From NCBI GenBank assembly GCA_965198185.1, contig CBDAOU010000002.1, positions 1,798,001 to 1,862,000 on the forward strand: DNA of 64,000 nucleotides, read 5' to 3'. Every line of letters begins with the position of its first letter. The first letter of the stretch is position 1. Below are positions 7,890-16,121 of this stretch, piece by piece. A model generated the notes under the pieces. The model had not been told where the DNA came from, did not search any database, and saw nothing but the letters and a program-made list of their open reading frames with translations. Position numbers and translations under genes: made by a program. This DNA is from JAJECS01 sp965198185. Its GTDB lineage: Bacteria > Chloroflexota > UBA11872.

Positions 7890-8864
7890 ATGAGCGAGAA
7901 CGCCGCTCCTCTTTTGCAATGCGAAGGCCTCGTCAAGGCGTTCAGCCTGCCGCGCACCAAGGTCGTTGAGCGCCGGCGGTCGCTGCTGGCGGTTGGCGGG
8001 GTCGATCTCACCCTTGACGCCGAGGAAACGCTCGGCCTGGTTGGCGAATCAGGCTGCGGCAAGACAACGCTGGGGCGCCTCATCGTCGGTCTCGAGCAAC
8101 CCACCAGCGGCAGCGTCACATTCCGCACACGTGGGACACCACCGCAAGCCGGCAGTGCCGGTCGTCGTTACCTGGCGCGGAATGCCCAGATGGTCTTTCA
8201 GGACCCGTTGGGATCATTGAATCCGCGTAAGCGCATCCGGGATGCGATAGGCGAGCCGTTGCAAATTCATGACATCGTCCCGGAGGACCAGCTTGACGAC
8301 CGCGTCAACGATCTTCTCCAGGAAGTCGGGCTGCCGACCGAATTTGGTGCGCGCTATCCGATGCAGGTGAGCGGAGGGCAACAGCAGCGCGTGGCTATAG
8401 CGCGCGCGCTTTCGGCGGAAAGTGAGTTGCTGGTTGCCGATGAGCCCTTGTCGTCGCTGGATGTGTCGGTGCAAGCACAGATCCTGGACCTGCTGCGGGG
8501 CATTCGCGATCGGCGGCGCCTGAGCATCATCTTCATCTCTCACGATCTCGCCGTTGTGCAACAGCTTTGCAGCCGGGTGGCGGTGATGTATCTCGGCAAG
8601 ATCGTGGAGCAGGGTGAAACGCGCGCGCTGTTTCAGCGCCCGCGTCATCCCTACACCACCGCCCTGCTATCCGCGGTTCCGCGCGTCAAGCAAACCGCCG
8701 ACAAGCGAATTCGGCTGCCGGGCGACCCGGCTAGCGCCGCCAACATTCCTCCCGGATGTCCGTTCCACACGCGCTGCTGGAAGGCCGAGGACAAATGCCG
8801 CAGCGTCGTCCCCAAGCTGGAGACCCTGGACGGCACCCAGGTCGCCTGCCACTTTCCCGAGTAG
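7890..8864 (+). CDS. Peptide ABC transporter ATPase, DppF/OppF type
   Basis: A 324-residue second ATP-binding subunit. It has Walker A GESGCGKTTLGRLI, signature VSGGQQQRVAIARAL, Walker B LLVADEPLSSLDVS and the OppF-type C-terminal region with Cys residues (CPFHTRCWKAEDKC). ATG at 7890 gives the usual short N-terminus before LLQCEGLVKAF; ATG at 7863 in the same frame is possible. It starts 73 bases after DppD and stops four bases before the dehydrogenase start, so that enzyme is probably co-transcribed with the importer. Confidence 0.93.
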   Translation: MSENAAPLLQCEGLVKAFSLPRTKVVERRRSLLAVGGVDLTLDAEETLGLVGESGCGKTTLGRLIVGLEQPTSGSVTFRTRGTPPQAGSAGRRYLARNAQMVFQDPLGSLNPRKRIRDAIGEPLQIHDIVPEDQLDDRVNDLLQEVGLPTEFGARYPMQVSGGQQQRVAIARALSAESELLVADEPLSSLDVSVQAQILDLLRGIRDRRRLSIIFISHDLAVVQQLCSRVAVMYLGKIVEQGETRALFQRPRHPYTTALLSAVPRVKQTADKRIRLPGDPASAANIPPGCPFHTRCWKAEDKCRSVVPKLETLDGTQVACHFPE

Positions 8865-8868
8865 CGCC

Positions 8869-9621
8869 ATGGGATTGCTGCAAGACCGAGTCGCCATCGT
8901 CACCGGGGCCGGCGGCTTGCACGGCATCGGACGCGCCATTGCACTCGCATATGCACAGCAAGGTTGCCGCGTGGCCGTCGCCGGGGGCGCCGCTACCGAG
9001 ACCGTCGCGGATGAAATCCGAGCCGACGGCGGAGAAGCCGTCGCGATCCCCTGCGACGTATCCGTTCCGAGCGACATCGAACGCATGGTGCAGCGAACGG
9101 AGGCCGAGCTCGGGCCCATCGACATCCTCTGCAACAACGCCGGCATCCTCCGCCTGGGTCGGCTCCACGAAGTCACGCTGGAGGACTGGAACCGCACGCT
9201 GGAAGTGAACCTGACGGGGCTGTTCCTCTGCACCCAGTCGGTTGCCGCGCGCATGACGGCCCGCGGCGCCGGCGGCCGCATCATCAACATCTCGTCGCTG
9301 TGCGGCCACCAGGGCTGCCCCCGGCAACTGAGCTACGCCGCCTCCAAAGCCGGGGTGGAGGGTTTCACCAAATCGATAGCCGAGGACCTCGGGGCGCATG
9401 GCATCACCGCCAATTGCATCGCTCCCGGCCCGGTCTACACCAACATGACGGGCAAGGCTGCGCCCCCGGACCAGGAGCCCGCACGTTGGAGCGGTGCCGC
9501 CATCCCCGACTTCGGATTGCCGCCCGACGTGGCCGGCGCGGCGGTGTTCCTGGCCAGCGATCTCGCCAGCTGGGTGACCGGTGCGGTGCTGATCGTCGAC
9601 GGTGGGCGTCTGGTGCAGTGA
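8869..9621 (+). CDS. Short-chain dehydrogenase/reductase (SDR)
   Basis: A 250-residue classical SDR oxidoreductase. The Rossmann motif TGAGGLHGIGRA binds NAD(P), NNAG is at the expected position, and the catalytic set is Ser in ISSLCG with YAASK. The C-terminus ends GAVLIVDGGRLVQ as is normal. The insertion of LH within the TGxxxGIG loop is slightly unusual. ATG at 8869 lies four bases after the DppF stop; a frame opening earlier would run inside the DppF gene. The substrate is unknown. Its place between a peptide-type importer and a GH4 enzyme suggests handling of an imported organic solute. Confidence 0.9.
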   Translation: MGLLQDRVAIVTGAGGLHGIGRAIALAYAQQGCRVAVAGGAATETVADEIRADGGEAVAIPCDVSVPSDIERMVQRTEAELGPIDILCNNAGILRLGRLHEVTLEDWNRTLEVNLTGLFLCTQSVAARMTARGAGGRIINISSLCGHQGCPRQLSYAASKAGVEGFTKSIAEDLGAHGITANCIAPGPVYTNMTGKAAPPDQEPARWSGAAIPDFGLPPDVAGAAVFLASDLASWVTGAVLIVDGGRLVQ

Positions 9622-9672
9622 CACTCGACATCTCACCGAGGCCGCCCACCCCCTAGGCAGCGGAGGGTCGAC

Positions 9673-10965
9673 ATGGCCGCAGTGAAAATCGTCGTGATCG
9701 GGGCGAGCCGCGTCTTTGCCCCAACCATCGTGGCTGACCTCTGGCAGGCCCGCGAAGACCTGGCCGGCAGCACCATCGCTCTCTGCGACGTCGACGCGGA
9801 CACGCTTGGCATCACCACGCGCGTCGTCGAGCGCATGGTCACCGAGCGGAACATGCCCTACCAAGTCGAATCGTCGTCCGATCGCCGCGACCTGCTGCCC
9901 GGCGCGGACTACGTCATCATCGCCATCGCGCTGGATCACCGGCGTCTGTGGACGATCGACCTCGACATTGCCGAGAAGCACGGCATGGTCCTCACGACGG
10001 GTGACACCGTAGGCCCGGGCGGGTGGTCGCGGGCTCTGCGCACCGTCCCGGCGATCCAGGCCATAGCCGAGGACATGGAAGACCTCTGCCCAAACGCCTG
10101 GCTCTTCAACTACACCAACCCCATGTGCGCCATCTGCCGCACGCTGTCCAAGGCCACCGACCTCAAGGTTGTGGGCTTGTGCCACGGCATCGAGGGCACC
10201 ACGAACCGCTTGGCGCAGTTTCTGGACCTTCCGGCGCAGGAAATGTCCGTGCGAGCCGCCGGCATCAACCACCTGCAGTGGATTCTCGATCTGCGCCGCA
10301 ACGGCAGTGATCTCTACCCGTCGCTCAAGGCCGCCGAGCGCCCTCCGGCGAGCGAGCGGTTGGACGTGAGCTGGGACCTGATGGAGCTCTACGGGCTCTT
10401 CCCATCACCCGGCGATCGACACGTCAGCGAGTTCTTTCCGTGGTATTGCCGTCCGGCTGACGACGGGCGGCTGCCGCGCGGGCTGTTCCGCTTCGACATG
10501 GACGAGTACTTCGACCGCGGGGCCGAGGTTCAGCGCCAGTTCACTGAGATTGCCGATGGATCGGCCCCGCTGCCAGACTCCCTGTTCAAGCGCACGAGCG
10601 AGAAGGCCGTGAAGCTGATCGCAGCTCTGGCAGCCGATCGCGGCGGCAGCTATCACGTGAACATCCCCAACGAGGATTCCATCAGCAATCTCGCGCCCTC
10701 GGCCAACGTCGAGGTTCCGGCGTGGTTCGATGCGAGCGGCATGGCCCGCGAGTCGATCGGCGATATTCCGGAACCCATCGCCGGGACGCTGCGCCCATGG
10801 ATCGACCAGCTCGACCTGCTTACCGACGCGATCATCCAACGCGATCGCGAGCTCGCCCTGTTGGCCCTCCTCGCCGACCGAACGATCGTGGACGTTGACA
10901 CCGGCCTCGCCATGGGGCGCGAGTTGCTGGAGGCGCACAAGCCATATCTGCACGAGTATCAGTAG
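9673..10965 (+). CDS. Glycoside hydrolase family 4 (alpha-galactosidase/6-phospho-glycosidase type)
   Basis: A 430-residue GH4 enzyme. The family uses NAD+ and a divalent metal for redox-assisted glycoside cleavage. Visible landmarks are an N-terminal Rossmann segment KIVVIGASRVFAP, the nucleotide-region FNYTNPM, GLCHGIEG with the metal-binding Cys and His, and AGINHLQWI. Length is normal. Sugar preference cannot be told; phospho-sugar enzymes usually sit with PTS genes, none of which is present, so an alpha-galactosidase or glucuronidase-type activity is more likely. ATG at 9673 lies 51 bases after the SDR gene and probably closes this operon, since a palindrome-rich gap follows. Confidence 0.88.
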   Translation: MAAVKIVVIGASRVFAPTIVADLWQAREDLAGSTIALCDVDADTLGITTRVVERMVTERNMPYQVESSSDRRDLLPGADYVIIAIALDHRRLWTIDLDIAEKHGMVLTTGDTVGPGGWSRALRTVPAIQAIAEDMEDLCPNAWLFNYTNPMCAICRTLSKATDLKVVGLCHGIEGTTNRLAQFLDLPAQEMSVRAAGINHLQWILDLRRNGSDLYPSLKAAERPPASERLDVSWDLMELYGLFPSPGDRHVSEFFPWYCRPADDGRLPRGLFRFDMDEYFDRGAEVQRQFTEIADGSAPLPDSLFKRTSEKAVKLIAALAADRGGSYHVNIPNEDSISNLAPSANVEVPAWFDASGMARESIGDIPEPIAGTLRPWIDQLDLLTDAIIQRDRELALLALLADRTIVDVDTGLAMGRELLEAHKPYLHEYQ

Positions 10966-11009
10966 GCTTCTAGCTTCTAGGAAAGGAGACCCTTGCCTAG
11001 CCCTTCGTC

Positions 11010-11029
11010 ATTCCGGCGAACGCCGGAAT
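11010..11029. repeat. Short palindrome ATTCCGGCGAACGCCGGAAT
   Basis: A perfect 9-bp stem with an AA centre in the gap after the GH4 gene. The type TCATTCCGGCGAACGCCGGAAT is a dispersed intergenic element seen in many bacteria. Just upstream, GGAGACCCTTGC at 10985-10996 recurs near 29067 beside another repeat, so this is probably part of a larger mobile palindrome family. No T-run follows. Confidence 0.7.
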
Positions 11030-11068
11030 CCAGTCCGGTCAAACCTGAGGGCGCGCTAGAAACTTGGC

Positions 11069-11095
11069 GTAGGGGCGGGTCTGAGACCCGCCCGC
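11069..11095. repeat. REP-like palindrome, GTAGGGGC type
   Basis: GTAGGGGCGGGTC and GACCCGCCC flank a short centre and form a 21-base dyad at 11073-11093. It belongs with the copies at 24365, 32032, 32108 and 32478: a GTAGGGGC end (or its complement) attached to a variable palindromic core. Confidence 0.7.
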
Positions 11096-11220
11096 TTGTG
11101 TTCTTGCAAATGCCTCCGGAAGCGGGAGTCTCGGCCCGCCAATCTGAAGATCAGCAGGGGTGTCGCCGGACATGCCTAGCCTGACTGAGTTTTGCCAACG
11201 TCTCGAAAGGGGAACACGCC

Positions 11221-11595
11221 ATGCCATTCGTCGACCCAGCGACCGCCAACAACCTCACCAGCGACGCCATTGCGTCGATCAAGCAGCGCAACGGCTCGGG
11301 GACCTGGCGCGAGCGCATCAGCGCCACCACCGAGCACCGCGCCGTGCTGCTGCATTGGCCGCCGGGAACCGCCCAGGCCGCGCACTACCACCCTGACTGC
11401 GAGGAGGTCTTCGTCGTCCATGAGGGATGCGCCGAGTTCACCTTCAACGACGACGACCCGATCCAGGCCAGTCCGGGAGCGGTGCTCTATGCACCCCGCC
11501 GCTCGCGGCACTCCCTGCGCGTCGTCGGCGATGAGCCGCTGCTGATGCTGTGCTTCCTGGCGCCAAACCTTCCCGACGACGAGGTTCCAGCCTGA
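11221..11595 (+). CDS. Cupin domain protein
   Basis: A 124-residue single-domain cupin. The metal motif is clear: HYHPDCEEVFVVHEG gives the two His and the Glu of cupin motif 1, and a later His in SRHSLR completes motif 2. Small cupins of this kind are dioxygenases, isomerases or sugar/metabolite binders, and the sequence does not decide among them. ATG at 11221 follows GAAAGGGG with workable spacing. It stands alone between the GH4 operon and the convergent deacylase operon, which begins 33 bases after its stop. Confidence 0.85.
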   Translation: MPFVDPATANNLTSDAIASIKQRNGSGTWRERISATTEHRAVLLHWPPGTAQAAHYHPDCEEVFVVHEGCAEFTFNDDDPIQASPGAVLYAPRRSRHSLRVVGDEPLLMLCFLAPNLPDDEVPA

Positions 11596-11628
11596 GACGA
11601 AGAGTCCGCGGCAGCTAGCTCCTCGGCC

Positions 11629-12657
11629 TCAGCGGGCGAGCTGCAATCGCGGGTCGCGGCCGGCGTCCGGACGCAGCTCGGACAGGCGTATCAGGCCGCG
11701 GTGCCAGGGATAGCCGTGCGGCACGCGCTCGGCATTGATCGCCGGGCTCGTCCAGAAATACTGGACCACCGCGTCTTCCGGCGCCGTCAAAGTCTTGATG
11801 TGGTTTCCGGCCAGATCCTCGAGCACCCCGAGCCGCTGGCCCTTGCTCACTTTTTGACCGACGCTCACTTCCGCCTGCCAATACCCGCTCTCGAGCGATT
11901 CCATACTCCAGCGTCGCGGACCGAGGATCGCCTGCGGTGGGACCTCCACAGGCTCGCCATCAATCATGTCGAAGCGCTTCAGGGCGTTCGCTAGCGACTG
12001 ATACTGAAGCTCGATCTCCGCCGGATCCTGCACGCCGTTCTGCCCGATCTCGGTCCAGACGTTTGCGACGCCGGCATGCAGCAGCGCAAAGGGCAATCCC
12101 TGAGCCAATTCCGAAAACTTGTCCTGGACGTCGGCTTGGCGCGGGTCCAGGTAGGGCACCGGCATCGAACCCGCCAGCCGCCACGTGTCCCGGCGCAGGC
12201 GCTCGTCGGTCGGGTCGGCGAAGGCCACCCACGGGTCCAGCGCCTGCACGTACTCGCCCGCATGCATGTCGATGTGGAGGTCAAGGTCGCGCAGGAGATT
12301 GAAGACACAATCGATATGGAACTCGGAGTAGGTCCCATCCGGCCGACCCACCGGTTGGAAATGCATCTCACGCTCGTCAACGGGGGAGAGCTGCGTCGAC
12401 CGGGCAAAGAACGCCCGCGTGCTCATGATCGGGATGATTCGGACTTCACCCCGCAGCGTCGCGGGATCGAGCTCACGAAAGAGCCGAATGGCGGCGTGGA
12501 TGCCGGCAAACTCGCCGGCGTGCATGGCCGAGGAGACGCCAAACTTCGGGCCCGACCGCGCACCCACGACATGGCCGACCGGTATCTCCAACTCCTCGCC
12601 GGAATGGTGGACGTACCGCTCGACGCGCGAGGTCTTGGACCCGCCGTGAGAGCTCAT
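11629..12657 (-). CDS. AstE/AspA-type metallo-deacylase (succinylglutamate desuccinylase/aspartoacylase family)
   Basis: A 342-residue M14-like zinc hydrolase that would remove an acyl group from an N-acylated amino acid or amine. The metal ligands are intact: AMHAGEF gives His46 and Glu49, and DMHAGEY gives His132. The C-terminal beta domain around residues 265-320 is also present. I chose ATG at 12657, which shares ATGA with the stop of the M20 gene; an ATG six codons earlier lies inside that gene. It is the last gene of a three-gene minus-strand operon whose first gene encodes a related but metal-less protein. Members of the family include DoeB-type and aspartoacylase-type enzymes; the substrate is open. 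Confidence 0.85.
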   Translation of the reverse strand: MSSHGGSKTSRVERYVHHSGEELEIPVGHVVGARSGPKFGVSSAMHAGEFAGIHAAIRLFRELDPATLRGEVRIIPIMSTRAFFARSTQLSPVDEREMHFQPVGRPDGTYSEFHIDCVFNLLRDLDLHIDMHAGEYVQALDPWVAFADPTDERLRRDTWRLAGSMPVPYLDPRQADVQDKFSELAQGLPFALLHAGVANVWTEIGQNGVQDPAEIELQYQSLANALKRFDMIDGEPVEVPPQAILGPRRWSMESLESGYWQAEVSVGQKVSKGQRLGVLEDLAGNHIKTLTAPEDAVVQYFWTSPAINAERVPHGYPWHRGLIRLSELRPDAGRDPRLQLAR

Positions 12658-13943
12658 GCCGCCTCCCAGCCGCACCAGTCGAGGACGAATGCGAGAGCCG
12701 TTTTCGTCACCGGGGCCAGATCGTTCAAGTCGAAGAATTCATCCACCGAATGCGCCCCACCGCCGCCGCCCGGACCAAAGAGGCATCCCGGAGTCGGCCG
12801 GCGGAGGCTGTGCTGGTGCAGGTCGCAGAAGCCGGTGATCGCCACCGGCTCGAGCGGCTGCCCGGTCGCGGCCTGATGCGCCTCGGCCAGATTGGTCACG
12901 ACGGGATTGTCGTCGCCCATGTCCAACGGCTCCATGGCCAGACCTTCGAAGGTGACCTGCGGCGGATGGTCCCGCAGCCATTCGTCCTCGGCTGCTGCTT
13001 CGGCCACCGCCGCTTCGATCTCGGCCCGCGCGTCGGCCACGCTTTGGGGCGGCATAAAGCCAATCGTCGCGTCCAACACGCAACGGGCGGCAACCGTGCC
13101 GACCCATTCGCCGCCGGAGATTCCATAGACGTTGAAATGAATGGGATGCTCGGTATGCGCCCAACGCGCCGGCACATTCGAGTTCTTTCTCGCCTCGAGC
13201 TCGTGCAGCGCCCGCATCAATACCCACGCCTTTTCGATCGCATTCACGCCATGCGTGGCTGATATGTACGGCACTGGTTTGCCGTGGATGGTGAGGCGGA
13301 AGGCCACGTGACCGGGGTGGGCGACGATGGCTCGACCCAACCCGGTTCCATCGAGCATCAACACGCCGTCGGCCTCGTAGCCCGCCGCGACCAGCGCCAG
13401 CGAGCCGTTGCCGGAGCACTCTTCGTCGATCGTGGTCTCGAGGATCAGGTCGCCGCGCAGACGGATCCCAGCCTCCTGCAGCGCCTGCACCACAAAGAGC
13501 ATCTCGCAGCAGCCAGCCTTGTCGTCCTGGGCACCGCGGGCGTACAGGCGGTTGCCTTCGATCTCCCCGCCCCAGGGGTCGCGGCTCCACAGCTCGACGG
13601 GTTCCGGAGAGGTCGTGTCGACGTGCGCGTTGAGGATCAGAGACCGGCCGCCGCCGATTCCACCCCAGCGGCCCGCCACGTTCGGGCGACCCTGGTAGGA
13701 CCAATCGGTCGGGCTCCAGGCTGGGTAGCGGGCCAACGCTTCGGGGTCGCATTCGATCATCTCGACGTCCAGCCCAAGGCTCTGCATGCGACGCGCCATC
13801 CACTGCTGCGCCGCGAGCTCCTCGCCGCGGGCACTGGGTATGCGGACAAACTGCTGCAGGCTGGCGACATGCTCGTCGAACCGCCGGTCGAAAGCCTCCC
13901 AGGCCGCCGTCCGCGCGGCGCCGAGGTCAAGCATCGCGGTCAT
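12654..13943 (-). CDS. M20 family metallopeptidase (ArgE/DapE/ACY1 type)
   Basis: A 429-residue dinuclear zinc amidohydrolase. NAHVDTTSPEP carries His107 and Asp109, GAQDDKAG supplies the bridging Asp140, and TIDEECSGNGS gives Glu174 and Glu175; a dimerisation lid and a C-terminal metal region (FCDLHQHSLRRPTPG) follow. The final ligand His lies in GGGGGAHSVDEF. The family deacylates N-acyl amino acids or cleaves small peptides. The gene overlaps the upstream AstE/AspA-like gene by 17 bases and the downstream one by 4, so the three are translationally coupled and probably act on the same kind of N-acyl compound. Confidence 0.88.
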   Translation of the reverse strand: MTAMLDLGAARTAAWEAFDRRFDEHVASLQQFVRIPSARGEELAAQQWMARRMQSLGLDVEMIECDPEALARYPAWSPTDWSYQGRPNVAGRWGGIGGGRSLILNAHVDTTSPEPVELWSRDPWGGEIEGNRLYARGAQDDKAGCCEMLFVVQALQEAGIRLRGDLILETTIDEECSGNGSLALVAAGYEADGVLMLDGTGLGRAIVAHPGHVAFRLTIHGKPVPYISATHGVNAIEKAWVLMRALHELEARKNSNVPARWAHTEHPIHFNVYGISGGEWVGTVAARCVLDATIGFMPPQSVADARAEIEAAVAEAAAEDEWLRDHPPQVTFEGLAMEPLDMGDDNPVVTNLAEAHQAATGQPLEPVAITGFCDLHQHSLRRPTPGCLFGPGGGGGAHSVDEFFDLNDLAPVTKTALAFVLDWCGWEAA

Positions 13944-14928
13944 CCTGACCTACCTCCGCCACCACGACCGTGCGCGCAAACCACGGATCACCTTCAGGGC
14001 CGGGCGCGACACTGACGGCCATGCTGGTCGTGACCGCCAACACGCAGCCATCGAGCGGTGATTTCACATCCTGCAATGGTTCGCCAAAGTAGTCCCAGAT
14101 TTGACCCAGCACTTCGCCGGCCGATACCAGCGCTCCTGCCGTGGTCGCCGGCACCCACAGCCCTGACGAGCCGGCGATATGGCTCCAAATCTTCGGTCCA
14201 ACGACTCGCGGGGACGCCGCACGCTCCGTCGCGGTTCCGTCGATCACGTCGAGGGCGTCCAGCACACGCAGCAGGTCCGCAACAAGGACCTCGGCGTCGG
14301 CGGCAACGTCGTCCACTCCGCCGCCGCCTGAAAGAATGAGCGATGCGCGGCCCTGATCCGCCACAAGACCGGCCGCGCCCAGTTCGATCGACATCGGGTC
14401 ATTCTGGTTCACGGCAACGCGCACCTCGGCTCCAGAAGCCGCAGCCATGGCCAGGGACTCAGACCGCGAAGCCGCTGGAGGAACGGCAACCCAATGCGCG
14501 TGCAGCTCGGTCAGCTCACCGCCTCGGACATCAATGTGAACGTCGGCGTCGGCCAGCGCTTCGGAAACGGCATGTGCGATTCGGCCCGTGGCCGAGGACG
14601 CGTCCGCCATGCCTGTGGCCCTGAACGCACCGGCCAGCGCACGTCCGTCCAGCGGACAGAAGCGAGCCGCGCGCTGAAAGAACCCCTCGACATCCACCAC
14701 GGGCACCAGGCGCACCCGCCCCTTGCTCAGGCGCCGCGGCAACCGCTCGGCCAGCATCCGGCAGGCTCCAATGCCGGGATATGCCGTTCCCGCCAGACCG
14801 CCGACAACGTTGATCACCGGCCCAGGCTGCGCACTTGAGATCTCGATAAGCGGCATTTCCGCCGAAGGAAATCCCGGAACGGAAATCGACCGAATAGTCC
14901 GCTCAGCATGCACGGATGAATCGCTCAC
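13927..14928 (-). CDS. AstE/AspA-like protein lacking its metal ligands (probably non-catalytic)
   Basis: A 333-residue protein that aligns along its length with the AstE/AspA-type enzyme two genes downstream: same N-terminal strand order, an RVRLVPVVDVEGFF segment and a C-terminal beta domain. The catalytic positions are all replaced. Where the partner has AMHAGEFAG this one has GLAGTAYPG (His to Ala46, Glu to Ala49), and DMHAGEY becomes DVRGGEL (His to Arg135). A zinc site cannot form in the usual way, so a binding, regulatory or subunit role is likely. It is the first gene of the operon, with a palindrome 17 bases before its ATG. Confidence 0.8.
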   Translation of the reverse strand: MSDSSVHAERTIRSISVPGFPSAEMPLIEISSAQPGPVINVVGGLAGTAYPGIGACRMLAERLPRRLSKGRVRLVPVVDVEGFFQRAARFCPLDGRALAGAFRATGMADASSATGRIAHAVSEALADADVHIDVRGGELTELHAHWVAVPPAASRSESLAMAAASGAEVRVAVNQNDPMSIELGAAGLVADQGRASLILSGGGGVDDVAADAEVLVADLLRVLDALDVIDGTATERAASPRVVGPKIWSHIAGSSGLWVPATTAGALVSAGEVLGQIWDYFGEPLQDVKSPLDGCVLAVTTSMAVSVAPGPEGDPWFARTVVVAEVGQDDRDA

Positions 14929-14944
14929 AGTTCATGCAACCAGT

Positions 14945-14964
14945 AATCTTGATCGGTCAAGATT
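14945..14964. promoter_or_regulatory. Operator-like palindrome upstream of the deacylase operon
   Basis: AATCTTGATCGGTCAAGATT is a perfect 8-bp inverted repeat with a TCGG centre. It is AT-rich against a GC-rich background and lies 17-36 bases upstream of the minus-strand operon start, where a bound repressor would block transcription or initiation. GntR, LacI or TetR-type sites look like this, but no regulator gene lies beside it. Confidence 0.55.
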
Positions 14965-15290
14965 CTGAGGCATTGGCTGACCTGAGTTTCGTGGGCACCA
15001 CGATCTCACGAGAGACTCGGTGCGAAATCCTAGCATGCCCGCAATGAACCCCATTTCGCGGCACTGCCTCTTGCTGCCGGAAGCTAGAACCACCCGAGCC
15101 TGCAATCGAGTAGGGAAGAACGGTTTCACTCATACTCCTGGCCGATCCCACTTCCCTTTACGACACAGATATAAGTTGAAGATATCTTGCACCGCCGACG
15201 TGCCATCTCGAACAAATCGGACCGCAATCATTCCGCACGTGCGTGCTATCATGCGTGACGCAGTTGCATAGATGCGTATTGGATCAATTA
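14965..15290. other. Divergent intergenic region, relatively AT-rich
   Basis: Together with the palindrome before it, this forms a 362-base gap between the minus-strand deacylase operon and the plus-strand SDR gene. It is lower in GC than its surroundings. I see no convincing gene, RNA or repeat in it; it should hold the promoters of both flanking units. Confidence 0.4.
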
Positions 15291-16061
15291 GTGATCACGT
15301 CACGGCTTGCCGACAAAGTAGCCATCATCACGGGCGCGGCATCCGGGATCGGCCGCGCCAGCGCCATCCGCTTCGCTCGTGAGAATGCCACGGTGGTGAT
15401 CGCGGATATCAACGAGGACGGGGGCGAACGCTCTGCCGAATTGATAAAGCAAGAAGGCGGTGAAGCATCGTTCAAATACTGCGACGTATCGGATACCAAG
15501 CACGTGCGGGAATTGGTCGAGGAGGTGATGGCAACTCACGGTCGCATCGACATCCTGTTTGCCAATGCCGCCTACTTGGACGATTTCTTCGGGGCCGCTG
15601 AGACTCCTGAAGACGCCTGGGACCGTTCCATCGGTGTCACCCTCACCGGCGTGTATCTGTGCTGCAGGCATGTAATCCCCCACATGATCCAAGCTGGCGG
15701 CGGCTCGATCCTCGCAACTTCATCGGTTGGTGGTTCCGTCGCCTTCGACAGGCAAGCCGCCTACTGCACGGCTAAAGCCGGCGTGATCATGCTCATGAAA
15801 TCGATCGCGCGCGACTATGGCCGATCCGGGATTCGCGCCAACGCCATCGCGCCCGGCGCCGTGTATACGCCCGTGATGGACGACGTCAAGCGCCGCAATC
15901 CCGAGGGCTGGGACCAGGTCCTGCGCGACATGAGCTTGCTCGAGCGTCTCTGGGCGGAGCCCGAGGACATTGCCGCCGCTGCCGCATATCTCGTCAGCGA
16001 CGAAGCGGCATTCGTCACCGGAACCGTACTCACCGTTGACGGCGGCTGGACGGCCCATTAG
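15291..16061 (+). CDS. Short-chain dehydrogenase/reductase (SDR)
   Basis: A 256-residue classical SDR. It carries TGAASGIGRA for NAD(P), an NAA motif in place of NNAG, Ser in SSVGGS, YCTAK as the catalytic Tyr and Lys, IAPGAVYTP, and a normal GTVLTVDGGW ending. The acidic end of beta-2 (VIADINED) suggests NAD rather than NADP. Several in-frame GTG/TTG codons precede the conserved start; GTG at 15291 gives the N-terminus most like other family members, while GTG at 15243 would add 16 residues. It is monocistronic and faces the ComEC-like gene. Substrate unknown. Confidence 0.88.
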   Translation: MITSRLADKVAIITGAASGIGRASAIRFARENATVVIADINEDGGERSAELIKQEGGEASFKYCDVSDTKHVRELVEEVMATHGRIDILFANAAYLDDFFGAAETPEDAWDRSIGVTLTGVYLCCRHVIPHMIQAGGGSILATSSVGGSVAFDRQAAYCTAKAGVIMLMKSIARDYGRSGIRANAIAPGAVYTPVMDDVKRRNPEGWDQVLRDMSLLERLWAEPEDIAAAAAYLVSDEAAFVTGTVLTVDGGWTAH

Positions 16062-16121
16062 CCCTGCGCTTACTCCGCGCCTGTCAGCTAGCAAGAGCGG
16101 GCCGCATGGGATGCGCCGCGA

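Noticed and set aside
8731..10272. Minus-strand open frame of about 510 codons
   Set aside because: It lies opposite the SDR and GH4 genes, has His/Arg/Gly-rich composition and no motif. It is a GC-rich shadow frame.
11069..11095. Rho-independent terminator after the GH4 gene
   Set aside because: The hairpin has no T-run and shares its sequence with repeats found inside genes, so it is better treated as a REP-like element.
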